From contig DAOUHR010000042.1 in assembly GCA_034428635.1 (NCBI GenBank), positions 1 through 64,000 on the forward strand: 64,000 nucleotides of DNA, in the 5' to 3' direction. The notes beneath the pieces were generated by a model. The model was not told the origin of the DNA. It searched no databases and worked only from the letters and a program-made list of their open reading frames with translations. The position numbers were made by a program, and so were the translations under genes. Below are positions 50,938-58,789 of the stretch, one piece after another. The first letter of the stretch is position 1. The number at the start of each line of letters is the position of its first letter. Source of the stretch: Bin22 sp034428635. Lineage in GTDB: Bacteria; Chloroflexota; Dehalococcoidia; Lucifugimonadales; UBA3495.

Positions 50938-51527
50938 TTCTCAGTCGAGCCGAAATACGGCGCGCAATTGAGAATCGCTCCATCATCGTAGAACCGGAAC
51001 CGGGAAGCGGACAGTATTCAACAACATCGCTGGACCTGAGGTTGGGAGAAGGGTTCCAGTCCTGGGATAAAGAAAAGATGGCCGGACTGTCGCGAGCCGG
51101 CATTGACTACTCCCTGGATGCCTCCAGGATTGAGAAATTTTCCGACCTGTCGGGCGAGTTTCTGGTTCCTCTGGAGGCCGATACCGAGGGTTGCCTTATT
51201 ATTCAACCCGGTGAGTTCGTTTTAGGAATTACCTATGAGTGGGTTGAATTGCCCCTTTCAGCCGGCATAGCCGCCCGCGTTTAAGGGCGTAGTACTCTTG
51301 CTCGTATGGGATTGGCGGTTCACCTGACCGCCCCCACCATCCATGCCGGTTGGGAAGGCAAGATCACCCTGGAGATGGTTAACTTGGGCGGTTGGCCCAT
51401 CAAGTTGCGGCCCGGAGAGTTAAGAATTTGCCAACTGGTATTTGAGCGGGTAGGAGAGTTTCCCGATTCCGAAAACGATTCCGACTCGCCTCCTCAATTT
51501 CAAGGTCAACGATCTCCGGCTGGGTAG
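50934..51527 (+). pseudogene. dcd: dCTP deaminase gene interrupted by an ochre codon
   Basis: The first part reads MILSRAEIRRAIENRSIIVEP...FVLGITYEWVELPLSAGIAARV and ends at TAA 51282-51284. The same frame then continues GRSTLARMGLAVHLTAPTIHAGWEGKITLEMVNLGG to 51527. Joined, it is a normal length (about 197 aa) Dcd with the catalytic Glu in KITLEM and the GRSxLAR loop. A Glu or Asp codon is expected at the stop (family: V-E/D-G-R-S), so a single G-to-T change of GAA would create it. Alternatives: sequencing error, readthrough, or a truly inactive gene. Confidence 0.8.
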
Positions 51528-51569
51528 AATCCATTCCCCCATCCCTAACCAGCGTATTTTACCCTGCCC

Positions 51570-52010
51570 CTACCCACGCCCCACCGTCTCCTGCAAACAC
51601 GAAAAAAACCGGTCCAGCAGCCCGCGGGCCACGCTTTCCATCATGCGCTGGCCTACCCGCACAACGGTGCCCCCGGCCTGGGCCTGGGTCTCCACCCGCA
51701 CCGTCGTCCGGCCGTCAGCCTCCTCCAGGGTTACCAGGGAGTCGCCGCTGCCAAACCCGATGTTGCTGTTGCCGCTGAGAGACAGGCGGTAAGACTGAAA
51801 AGGGTTGGCCTCGGTGATGGCCACCTTAGCGTTGAAGTTGCCCCGGACCGGGCCGACACCCACGTTTACCACCGCCTGGTACTCGTTGTCGCCGGTCGGT
51901 TCCAGGCTCTGGCAACCGGGGACACACGCGGCCAGGGCCTGGGGGTCCATCAGGGTATTCCAGACCTTCTCGGCCGGAGCGTCAAAGACGTAGGTGGCGG
52001 AAATGTCCAT
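51570..52010 (-). CDS. CoxG/SRPBCC family protein
   Basis: A 146-aa START/SRPBCC-fold protein close to CoxG (carbon monoxide dehydrogenase subunit G): FDAPAEKVWNTLMDPQALAACVPGCQSLEPTG is the diagnostic N-terminus and GQRMMESVARGLLDRFFSCL the C-terminal helix. CoxG binds menaquinone or a membrane and anchors CODH-type molybdenum hydroxylases; no cox genes are in the window. ATG 52010, with AGAGG upstream, is preferred over a TTG two codons before. Confidence 0.85.
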   Translation of the reverse strand: MDISATYVFDAPAEKVWNTLMDPQALAACVPGCQSLEPTGDNEYQAVVNVGVGPVRGNFNAKVAITEANPFQSYRLSLSGNSNIGFGSGDSLVTLEEADGRTTVRVETQAQAGGTVVRVGQRMMESVARGLLDRFFSCLQETVGRG

Positions 52011-52026
52011 GTGCAAAACCTCTTTT

Positions 52027-52189
52027 TATCCACGAATAAGCACGAATATTCACTAATATGGATTCCGGCTTTCACCGGAATTGCCATGGCCTTGAACAGG
52101 CCACATAAGGGAATGAAAATGGCCTATTTTCATAGTAATGACCGTCATTCAAATATTCATTAGTGAACATTCGTGTTCATTCGTGGATA
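52027..52189. mobile_element. MITE-like element with TATCCACGAAT ends
   Basis: The outer 31 bp on each side are inverted repeats with few mismatches, beginning TATCCACGAAT and continuing CACGAAT...TTCACTAAT. The interior has CATTCCGGCTTTC-type and GACCGTCATTC motifs shared with 31014-31042. No target duplication is clear. It fills the gap between the CoxG-like and M20 genes. Confidence 0.6.
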
Positions 52190-52193
52190 GATA

Positions 52194-53441
52194 TTAAAGC
52201 CGGGCGTCGGCCATTAGCAGCATGTTCAGCAAAGCCTGGGCCCCGTTGGCGCAATCGGCCGGAGCGGTGAACTCGTGGGGCGAGTGGCTGATGCCCTCCA
52301 CGCTGGGCACGAAGACCATGCCCGACTCGGTGATGGCAGCCATCGCCTGGGCGTCGTGGCCGGCGCCGCTGGGCAGCGACTCCCAGGCCAGACTCGCCTG
52401 GTCGGCCGCTTCGGCTACCAGGCCCTGCATCCGGGCCGGCATGGGCACCGCCCTCGCGGCCTCCACCTGGGTGATGTTTACGGACACCCGGTTGGCGTCG
52501 GCGATTTCGGCGGCGTTGCGGCGCAGGGTGGTCTCGGCGGCGGACAGGGCGTTGGTGTCCACATCCCGGAACTCCACCCCCAGGGTTACCTCGCCGGGCA
52601 CCACGTTGACGGCGTTGGGCGTAACCTGGATATTGCCCACCGTGGCGACCCGGCAAATCTCTGCCTCGGTGGCCAGGCGCTGGGTGGCCAGCACCAGGTG
52701 GGACGCGGCGGCCAGGGCGTCGTGTCGCTCGGGCATGGGCGTCGTGCCGGCGTGGTTGGCTGTCCCCTGCACCTCCACCCGGTAAACGAAACGGCCCGTG
52801 ATGCCCGTTACCGCGCCCAGGGGCGTCCCCGCCCGGTGCAGGGTCGGGCCCTGCTCGATGTGGAGTTCGAAGTAGGCGGCCAGTTCACCGGGGTACCGGC
52901 GGGCCTGGTCAATGCGGGAAAGGTCACCGCCAACGTCCGCTAACCGCCGCTCGATGGAAACCCCTTCGTCATCCACGGCGTTGTAGTCCTCTGGTTCCAG
53001 CAGGCCGGCCATGGCCCGGCTGCCCAGCAGCCAGCGGTGAAAGCGGGTGCCTTCCTCGTTGGTAAAAATGATGATTTCCAGGGGATGGCGCAGGGTATGG
53101 CCACTTTCCGCCAGCGTCTGGGCCACCTCAACAGCCCCCATCACGCCGAGCGCGCCGTCGTACTTGCCGCCATTGGGCACCGTGTCGGTGTGGGAACCCA
53201 GGGCAATGGCCGGCAGGCTGGGGTCGGCGCCGGGCTTGCGGGCGATGACGTTGCCGGCCGGGTCCACCCGAATTTCCAGCCCCGCCTGCCGCATCAGGCC
53301 CATGGCATACTCACGCCCCTGCAAATCGTAGGGAGAATAGGCCAGGCGCATCATCCCGCCGGGAGTTTCGCCAATGCGCCCCAGTTCGGCCAGGGTGCGG
53401 TTCAGGCGGTCAGCGTTGATGTTCAGCGATGCGGTCGTCAT
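52194..53441 (-). CDS. M20 family Zn-dependent hydrolase (N-carbamoyl amino acid hydrolase/allantoate amidohydrolase-like)
   Basis: A 415-aa di-metal amidohydrolase. Metal ligands: H in GSHTDTVPNGGKYDG, the bridging Asp in the same motif, FTNEEGTRFH, HIEQGPTLHRAG and the late SPHEF. The dimerisation domain contains NHAGTTPMPERHDAL. These are the marks of AmaB/AllC enzymes, which hydrolyse N-carbamoyl compounds. Length is standard. It fits a ureide- or amide-scavenging set with the amidase and the polysaccharide-deacetylase-like protein. Confidence 0.9.
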   Translation of the reverse strand: MTTASLNINADRLNRTLAELGRIGETPGGMMRLAYSPYDLQGREYAMGLMRQAGLEIRVDPAGNVIARKPGADPSLPAIALGSHTDTVPNGGKYDGALGVMGAVEVAQTLAESGHTLRHPLEIIIFTNEEGTRFHRWLLGSRAMAGLLEPEDYNAVDDEGVSIERRLADVGGDLSRIDQARRYPGELAAYFELHIEQGPTLHRAGTPLGAVTGITGRFVYRVEVQGTANHAGTTPMPERHDALAAASHLVLATQRLATEAEICRVATVGNIQVTPNAVNVVPGEVTLGVEFRDVDTNALSAAETTLRRNAAEIADANRVSVNITQVEAARAVPMPARMQGLVAEAADQASLAWESLPSGAGHDAQAMAAITESGMVFVPSVEGISHSPHEFTAPADCANGAQALLNMLLMADARL

Positions 53442-53496
53442 GGTGAAAGCCTCTTGCGGGAGTGTTTCGGAATGGCATCAATCACTAACCCAGGCA

Positions 53497-56409
53497 CTAA
53501 CCCAGGGTAATTTCCAGCAGCCTGTCCGCCAGCGCCAGGCCGCCGGCCTTGTCCAGGGGCTGTTCGTATGGAGAAAAGGGGAGGAGACAGTAGATGCAGC
53601 CTGCGGTACATCGGCAGTTCCTGGCCACGCTGGCGCCCAGCCTCAGGATGTCCTGCCAGTGGTCGAATACCTTCTTGACTATACCCAGGGATTCGGGGCT
53701 GACTTCTGCTATGAAGGTAGTGGCCCCCTGGGAGTAGGTGGCGAGGTCGTACTTGCCTACGGGGAAGGTGAACCTGGCGCCCACCCGGAACATCTGCTCC
53801 AGGGCAGTTATGACCTGAGCTTCTTCCGAACCCCCGGCATTATCCGCGCCTGAAGCGTCGCCACCGGCCAGTTCTCCCGAGTCTATCCAGAAAGCCGGGG
53901 AGTTCATGCTCCACGTGGCTTCTTCATCCGGCGCAAAGGTGGCCGTCACCAGTTCCTGATTATCCGGGCTATCCCCAGTTTCGCTGTCCAGGTCGGGGCT
54001 GCCCGTTTCATCAATTACGGCAACGTTGACCAGGGCTTCTTCCACCGCCACCTTGCCCAGGTGCAGGGAGACGCCCGGCGCCAGGGAGAGACACAGGGAT
54101 TCTTCCTGTACCGCGACTGATTGGGAAAAGCTGGGTACTGTCCTCAGGTTGGCCAGTGCTTCTGCGCCTTCCAGCACAATGGCCCCTGGCCGGTCCTCTC
54201 CGTCACCGGGGTCAATTGACGCCACCCGGTACTTCCTGCCGTCCAGCGCAATTACACTGCCCGGGTAAATCTCCCGAAACCTGCCATATGAAGACAGGGA
54301 CGAAACCTGTTGGCCTTCAATCCAAAGCCTCCAATCCTGCTGGCCGGAAGGATGCAGGTCTACTGCCAGGGTTGCAGACTTCTCCCCTGAACCCAGAGAC
54401 GCGGCCTCCCGCCGCAGGTCCCGGAAAACGGCGTCGCCCAGCGCCTCACGGGAGAAGGAGTAAATGCGGCCTTCCGCCTCATGGACCAGGGCCGGCAGGT
54501 GGGGACTGATAATTTCGGGGATGTCCGGGTCCACCACTATCTGGTCCGGTACCTTGCCCAGCAAGGTATCGAAATTGTGAACTGCAAAACGGCCGTCAAT
54601 GTCGTTTGCACCATAGAACAGGGCAAAGGACTCGCCTTCCCCCGTCCCGCCGCCCCCGTTCAACAGCTTCAAAGCAGTACGAGAACTGGAGAGGTTTCCT
54701 GCGACTATGACACCTTCAAAGTTGCCGGGTGGGGTGTCGGCCTTATGGCTGGTAACCGCGAACACGGCGCGGGCCTCCGCAGGGTCGCTCCCTTCCCCGC
54801 TGGCGGGGTCTGGCGCAGTGGGTGGGGTCTCCGTGGCTAGGAAGAGGACGCCTCCGTCTATATCCGAGTCTTCCTGTATTTCCCGGGCCCTGTTAAGCGC
54901 CGTCTGGGCCAGGCTCTGCCCCGGACAGCATACCAATACTGACCTGCCCGTTCTTACGCAGGCCAGGGCCGCCCGGGCAATTCGGTCGGGCAGGTCCACC
55001 TGGCCGGTCCCGTCCGGATCCAGTGGGCTGACCGCAATGTAGTGGCGCCTTTCAGCCGGAGTTTCCAGACCGGAAACTGCCTGGAAGTATTGATTGGTCA
55101 AATTCCGGGCCAGTTCCATGCCATTGGCACAGCCCTGGGCCAGAACAAAATGCTGGGGATTTGATCCCAGCACGGCCAGGCGGTGGGCTAGTCGTCGCAT
55201 TAACACGGCTGCATTCGCCCCGAAGTGACCCCGGTACTCCTCGGCCCGATATACAGCGATGATTTTCAGGTCCTTCAGGAGGGATTGCCACTCCTCCCTC
55301 AGGGAGGCAAGGCCCTGGTTAAGGGTGTCTACTGAAGCCACCAGGACAGTGGGCGGTTCCGCCTCACGCAATTCGTCTGCGAAATCAGTCAATTCCTCGG
55401 CATCGGCCATTACCCGAACCCCCGCAGCCGACAGCACGGCGCTCAGGTTCTCAGTCAGCGCCCCGACCAATTCCTCCTCCGGGCAAAGGACCAGCCCGTG
55501 GCAGCCAGGATTTCGCAGCAGGGATTCGGCCAGAACAATAGCCAGCGTAAAGGATTCTTCGGCGGCCCATCCGGCCTCCAGGACCACGTTGCTGCCGGCC
55601 AGGATATGCGACAGCGCCTCCCACTGGTAGCCCAGCATCCGTTGCACGCCTCGCTGGTCAAGGGCCTGGGCCAGGGACGGATTAAGTTCCTGGACAAGGG
55701 ACTCATCGGCGTACTGGGCCTCGATGCTGGCTCGGACTGCCCGGGCCAGAGAATCCTCTTCCCGCAGGGCCCCTGCCTCCCTCAGGGCACGAAGCAGGTC
55801 TGCGGCGTAGGGCTCTTCGCCGGACGCGGTTACCTCTCCCTCACCGGCTTTCACCAGGACGTCCGCCTCCTCGTCAGCGGTGGCGGGCAGGACCTCAACG
55901 GTGTCCTCCCCTTCGGCCGAGGGGACTGAAGTTCCGGTGGGCAGGTCGGAGGAGGCCGGGACTTCTCCTTCCTCAAGCTCAGTCGCCTCTATTTCAGATT
56001 CAAGGCATTCCCTCTTGAGCATGTCCAGTTCCAGGGTGCTGGGAGATGACATGGCCGCCAGCAACCGCTGGACGGCGTTCAACGCCTGAAAGGCGCTTTC
56101 GGCGCTGAAGGTATTGCGCCCGGCCCACGACTCATGGGTCAGGGCCACTTCCCTGACCAGGCCCGGTTCAATGCCGCCCATGGCACGGTCGAAGACGTTC
56201 CACCAGGAAGCCTGGATCACGGCCAGCAAGTCCTGGGTCTTCATGTTCCGGAATGGGTTTTGGGAGTCGCGGGACTGGCCCAGAATCTGGTTAAGAACTG
56301 TTTGAGTCTGGTCCTCGTGGTGGTTGGTAAACTCCCTGGAAACAAAGTTGTCCAAGTCCAGCTTTAGCAGGTAGAGGGCCCTGGCCACCCTGGCGTTGTT
56401 GGAAATCAC
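53497..56409 (-). CDS. Swt1-type HEPN domain fused to a degenerate superfamily-2 helicase-like protein, 970 aa
   Basis: Residues 1-115 match the Swt1 HEPN fold (ALYLLKLDLDNFVSREFTNHHED) and carry R25-x4-H30, the HEPN RNase motif. An acidic linker (about 135-200) follows. Residues about 250-760 look like a MrfA/Hrq1-type DEAD/DEAH helicase: QRGVQRMLGYQWEALSHIL and YRGHFGANAAVLMRRL align with family motifs, but the Walker A site reads AGWAAEESF (279-287) and the DEAH site AVYRAEEY (385-392). So ATP binding is probably lost. The end has a Cys cluster (C932, C934, C938, C941) like the family's Zn domain. GTG start. Role inferred: RNase-type effector on a pseudo-helicase scaffold. Confidence 0.72.
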   Translation of the reverse strand: MISNNARVARALYLLKLDLDNFVSREFTNHHEDQTQTVLNQILGQSRDSQNPFRNMKTQDLLAVIQASWWNVFDRAMGGIEPGLVREVALTHESWAGRNTFSAESAFQALNAVQRLLAAMSSPSTLELDMLKRECLESEIEATELEEGEVPASSDLPTGTSVPSAEGEDTVEVLPATADEEADVLVKAGEGEVTASGEEPYAADLLRALREAGALREEDSLARAVRASIEAQYADESLVQELNPSLAQALDQRGVQRMLGYQWEALSHILAGSNVVLEAGWAAEESFTLAIVLAESLLRNPGCHGLVLCPEEELVGALTENLSAVLSAAGVRVMADAEELTDFADELREAEPPTVLVASVDTLNQGLASLREEWQSLLKDLKIIAVYRAEEYRGHFGANAAVLMRRLAHRLAVLGSNPQHFVLAQGCANGMELARNLTNQYFQAVSGLETPAERRHYIAVSPLDPDGTGQVDLPDRIARAALACVRTGRSVLVCCPGQSLAQTALNRAREIQEDSDIDGGVLFLATETPPTAPDPASGEGSDPAEARAVFAVTSHKADTPPGNFEGVIVAGNLSSSRTALKLLNGGGGTGEGESFALFYGANDIDGRFAVHNFDTLLGKVPDQIVVDPDIPEIISPHLPALVHEAEGRIYSFSREALGDAVFRDLRREAASLGSGEKSATLAVDLHPSGQQDWRLWIEGQQVSSLSSYGRFREIYPGSVIALDGRKYRVASIDPGDGEDRPGAIVLEGAEALANLRTVPSFSQSVAVQEESLCLSLAPGVSLHLGKVAVEEALVNVAVIDETGSPDLDSETGDSPDNQELVTATFAPDEEATWSMNSPAFWIDSGELAGGDASGADNAGGSEEAQVITALEQMFRVGARFTFPVGKYDLATYSQGATTFIAEVSPESLGIVKKVFDHWQDILRLGASVARNCRCTAGCIYCLLPFSPYEQPLDKAGGLALADRLLEITLG

Positions 56410-56680
56410 GTTCTGCCTCGAATTAATACCAGTATGAAACGCAAATTATAACTGATTCCCCTCAAGTTGGTGATGAGGGGGCGAATCCACCCCAGGGCCA
56501 TCGCAAAGTTCCCTCGCCCCAAGTAGAAGCCGGCTAGTGGGTGTAGCTTGAAACGACGTGGACCTCACCCCCACCCTGGCCTTCCCCCCATCAAGGGCCG
56601 CCAAGGGTGGGCATTTGCCACAGGGTTCCCTTTCACGGAATCCTGCATCGATACCTGGAAGGGATCCTGGGGAATATTGG
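56410..56680. repeat. intergenic remnant of the CCCCCATCC/TCAAGGGGG repeat family
   Basis: The 271-base gap holds no gene. Near 56566-56600 it has CTCACCCCCACCCTGGCC and CCCCCATCAAGGG, a degenerate copy of the module inside elements 2041-2189 and 40670-40792. No terminal repeats are visible. Confidence 0.45.
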
Positions 56681-57862
56681 CTACACCATTACCTTAAACC
56701 CGTAACCGGTGCTGTTCAGGTCGCCCTCGGCGAATCGGGACATGCGGAGCGGGGCAATGTCTATGGAAGTAGCCCTGCCGTCCAGCATCAGTTCAGCCAC
56801 CAGAACCCCAACCATGGGAGAAAGTTTGAAGCCGTGGCCGCTGAAGCCGGTGCAAACGTACAGGCCATCTATGCCCTCAACGGCATCAATGACGGGATGG
56901 GAGTCGGGCGTGGAAGTGTAGAGACCGGCGTAACCCGTGCTGAACTCAGCGTCGGCCAGCGAGGGAATGCGGAGGGCCACGCGGCTCCATATATCCTGGA
57001 TGAACCCGGGGCTGGCCCGCTGGGCAAATATTTCCGGGTTTTCGACCACGTCCTCCAGGTTGCCGTTGCCCACCAGGGTCAGATCGGCGCCCTCGGGCCG
57101 GAAATAGATCTGGTTGATCAGGTCGCCCCCGCCGGGATGGTAGTCCGGCCCATCAGGTCCCCGGCGCAGGTGAACCACCTCGTGGCGGGTGGCCTCCAGG
57201 GGCAGGTCAATACCGTGATCCAGCAGGAACTGGCGGCTCCAGGGCCCGGTGGCGATTACGGCGCGGTCGGTGGCGACGCGGCCTTCGGCGGTAACCACGC
57301 CCGTAACCCTGCTTCCCGCCACCTCGACCTTGACGGCCGGGCATCGCAGGATGGCCCGGGCGCCCCGGTCCCGTGCGGCCTGGGCGAAGGAGGCACAGGT
57401 GGCGGAGGCGTCGGCATATCCGCAAAGGGCTTCGTAGGCGATGACCCCGCAGTCCTCCAGGTTGAAACTTGGGGCCAGTTCACGCGCTTCTTCCCTTGAG
57501 ACGAGCCTGGTATCAATGCCCGCATTCTGCTGCATGGCGACATTGGCCCGGAAGGTTTCTGCATCCTTTTCGGCGCCCATGATCAGATGTCCGGTACGGG
57601 TGTAGCCGCACTCGCCCCCCACAATCTCGCCAAAGTCGCGGAACACCTTGAAGCTCTCCCACGCCATGCGGGCGTGGACTTCGGTGGAGTAGTGCATCCG
57701 GATGGCAGAGGATGAACGTCCGGTGGAGCCCGCGCCCAGCACGTCCCGTTCCAGCAGCAGGGTATTGGTCATTCCCCGCACCGCCAGGCTGTGCAGGATG
57801 CTGGCCCCCATTACGCCGCCGCCGATTACTACCGCTTCCGCCGTGGCAGGAACTGTGGTCAT
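56681..57862 (-). CDS. FAD-dependent oxidoreductase (DAO/sarcosine-oxidase-beta-like)
   Basis: A 393-aa D-amino-acid-oxidase-fold flavoenzyme. The FAD motif is VVIGGGVMGASILHSLA (residues 11-27), and STGRSSSAIRMHYSTE matches the second FAD contact. The C-terminal GLYVCTGFSGHGFKLSPMVG is typical of sarcosine/glycine oxidase-like proteins. The frame is open 24 codons upstream, but ATG 57862 follows GGTGAC and begins at the domain. It starts 8 bases past the HNH gene stop, so it is likely in one transcript with it and the GGT gene. Substrate: an N-methyl or D-amino acid, not determined. Confidence 0.88.
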   Translation of the reverse strand: MTTVPATAEAVVIGGGVMGASILHSLAVRGMTNTLLLERDVLGAGSTGRSSSAIRMHYSTEVHARMAWESFKVFRDFGEIVGGECGYTRTGHLIMGAEKDAETFRANVAMQQNAGIDTRLVSREEARELAPSFNLEDCGVIAYEALCGYADASATCASFAQAARDRGARAILRCPAVKVEVAGSRVTGVVTAEGRVATDRAVIATGPWSRQFLLDHGIDLPLEATRHEVVHLRRGPDGPDYHPGGGDLINQIYFRPEGADLTLVGNGNLEDVVENPEIFAQRASPGFIQDIWSRVALRIPSLADAEFSTGYAGLYTSTPDSHPVIDAVEGIDGLYVCTGFSGHGFKLSPMVGVLVAELMLDGRATSIDIAPLRMSRFAEGDLNSTGYGFKVMV

Positions 57863-57870
57863 AGTGTCAC

Positions 57871-58314
57871 CTATCGGCGGTCGTTGGCCCGGCGCACCTT
57901 GAATCCGCCGGCGCTTTTCTGCTTCCGCACCCACCTGAGGTAGCTGTTAACCTGGGGATTGGCCCGGAGGAGGGCAATGGAGTTCAGTTCCTCAGCCAGG
58001 GTCGCTTCTGTAAACATGGCGTGAAGCTGGCGGTGGCAAGTGGGACATAGCTTTGCCTTGGGGCCAAACCGGCCACCCCTGGCCCTGGGCACCAGGTGGT
58101 GGACGGTGTACCGATCCACCTCCCGCTGGCAAAGCTCACATTCAGTTGCTTCGTCCCTGGCGGGAAGGGGCTGTGCATTAGTGCGCTGGGTCTTCTTGCG
58201 GGCCAAGGTCCGGCTATCTCCGTCTCCGCTGCTGGGATTCCGATAGGACGCACTGACGCCGCGCCGGGGGCCTAGTTGTCCAGGAAGCGCCACCCGGGCA
58301 GGTCCACCTGCCAC
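57871..58314 (-). CDS. HNH endonuclease domain protein
   Basis: A small HNH protein: CELCQREVDRYTVHHLVPRARGG and LCPTCHRQLHAMF hold two CxxC pairs (structural zinc) and the HH...H catalytic set; residues about 58-100. Stand-alone HNH proteins of this size may be homing-like, defence-related or repair nucleases. The start is uncertain: GTG 58314 lies 43 bases inside the upstream gene, and a TTG at 58206 would give a 111-aa product. It is closely followed by the FAD oxidase gene. Confidence 0.75.
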   Translation of the reverse strand: MAGGPARVALPGQLGPRRGVSASYRNPSSGDGDSRTLARKKTQRTNAQPLPARDEATECELCQREVDRYTVHHLVPRARGGRFGPKAKLCPTCHRQLHAMFTEATLAEELNSIALLRANPQVNSYLRWVRKQKSAGGFKVRRANDRR

Positions 58315-58742
58315 TGCCCGTCCTCCAGCAGCATGGGAATAACCAGGCCGGACATCATGCGCCGGCGGGTAACGGTGCTTTCATTCTCAACAACGCCAAA
58401 GGGCAGGAAGGCGAAGGCGTGGGTGTCGTCGATGAAGTTGGTGGGGGCCACGCCCAGGTCGGTCAGGTCCTCCAGCGGCCACAGGCGCAGCACCGTGTCG
58501 CGGAAGTCCTTCATCATTGAAGGACGCATATTGTGGTCCATGTCGTAGGCGGCCCGGTAGGCGTTCTGCATGTCCACGTTGTTTCGGGTAGCCCATACGC
58601 CCATACGCATGCCGCGGGTCTCCTTGGACAGCATGGACCAGGCCAGGTTCATATCGCCATCGCGGACCGCCTCGGCAAAAACGCCGGCCCGGTTGCCGAT
58701 GTCGTCAGGTTCCTGGCTTCGCTTGTTTCCAGGTATGCGCAT
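58272..58742 (-). CDS. hypothetical protein, 156 aa
   Basis: Not recognised. Start ATG 58742 (MRIPGNKRSQEPDDIG) lies after AGAGAG; earlier reading in this frame is a shadow of the GGT gene. The protein looks like a small alpha+beta NTF2-like domain: AGVFAEAVRDGDMNLAWSMLSKETRGM at the N-terminus and a beta-rich DGQWQVDLPGWRFLDN end, as in calcium/calmodulin-kinase-associated or lumazine-type folds. That is only a visual guess. 47 bases separate it from the GGT gene on the same strand. Confidence 0.6.
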   Translation of the reverse strand: MRIPGNKRSQEPDDIGNRAGVFAEAVRDGDMNLAWSMLSKETRGMRMGVWATRNNVDMQNAYRAAYDMDHNMRPSMMKDFRDTVLRLWPLEDLTDLGVAPTNFIDDTHAFAFLPFGVVENESTVTRRRMMSGLVIPMLLEDGQWQVDLPGWRFLDN

Positions 58743-58789
58743 GGTGTTCTCTCTTTGGTCGCCGATGCAAAAAGGGCTAAAGGATAAGT

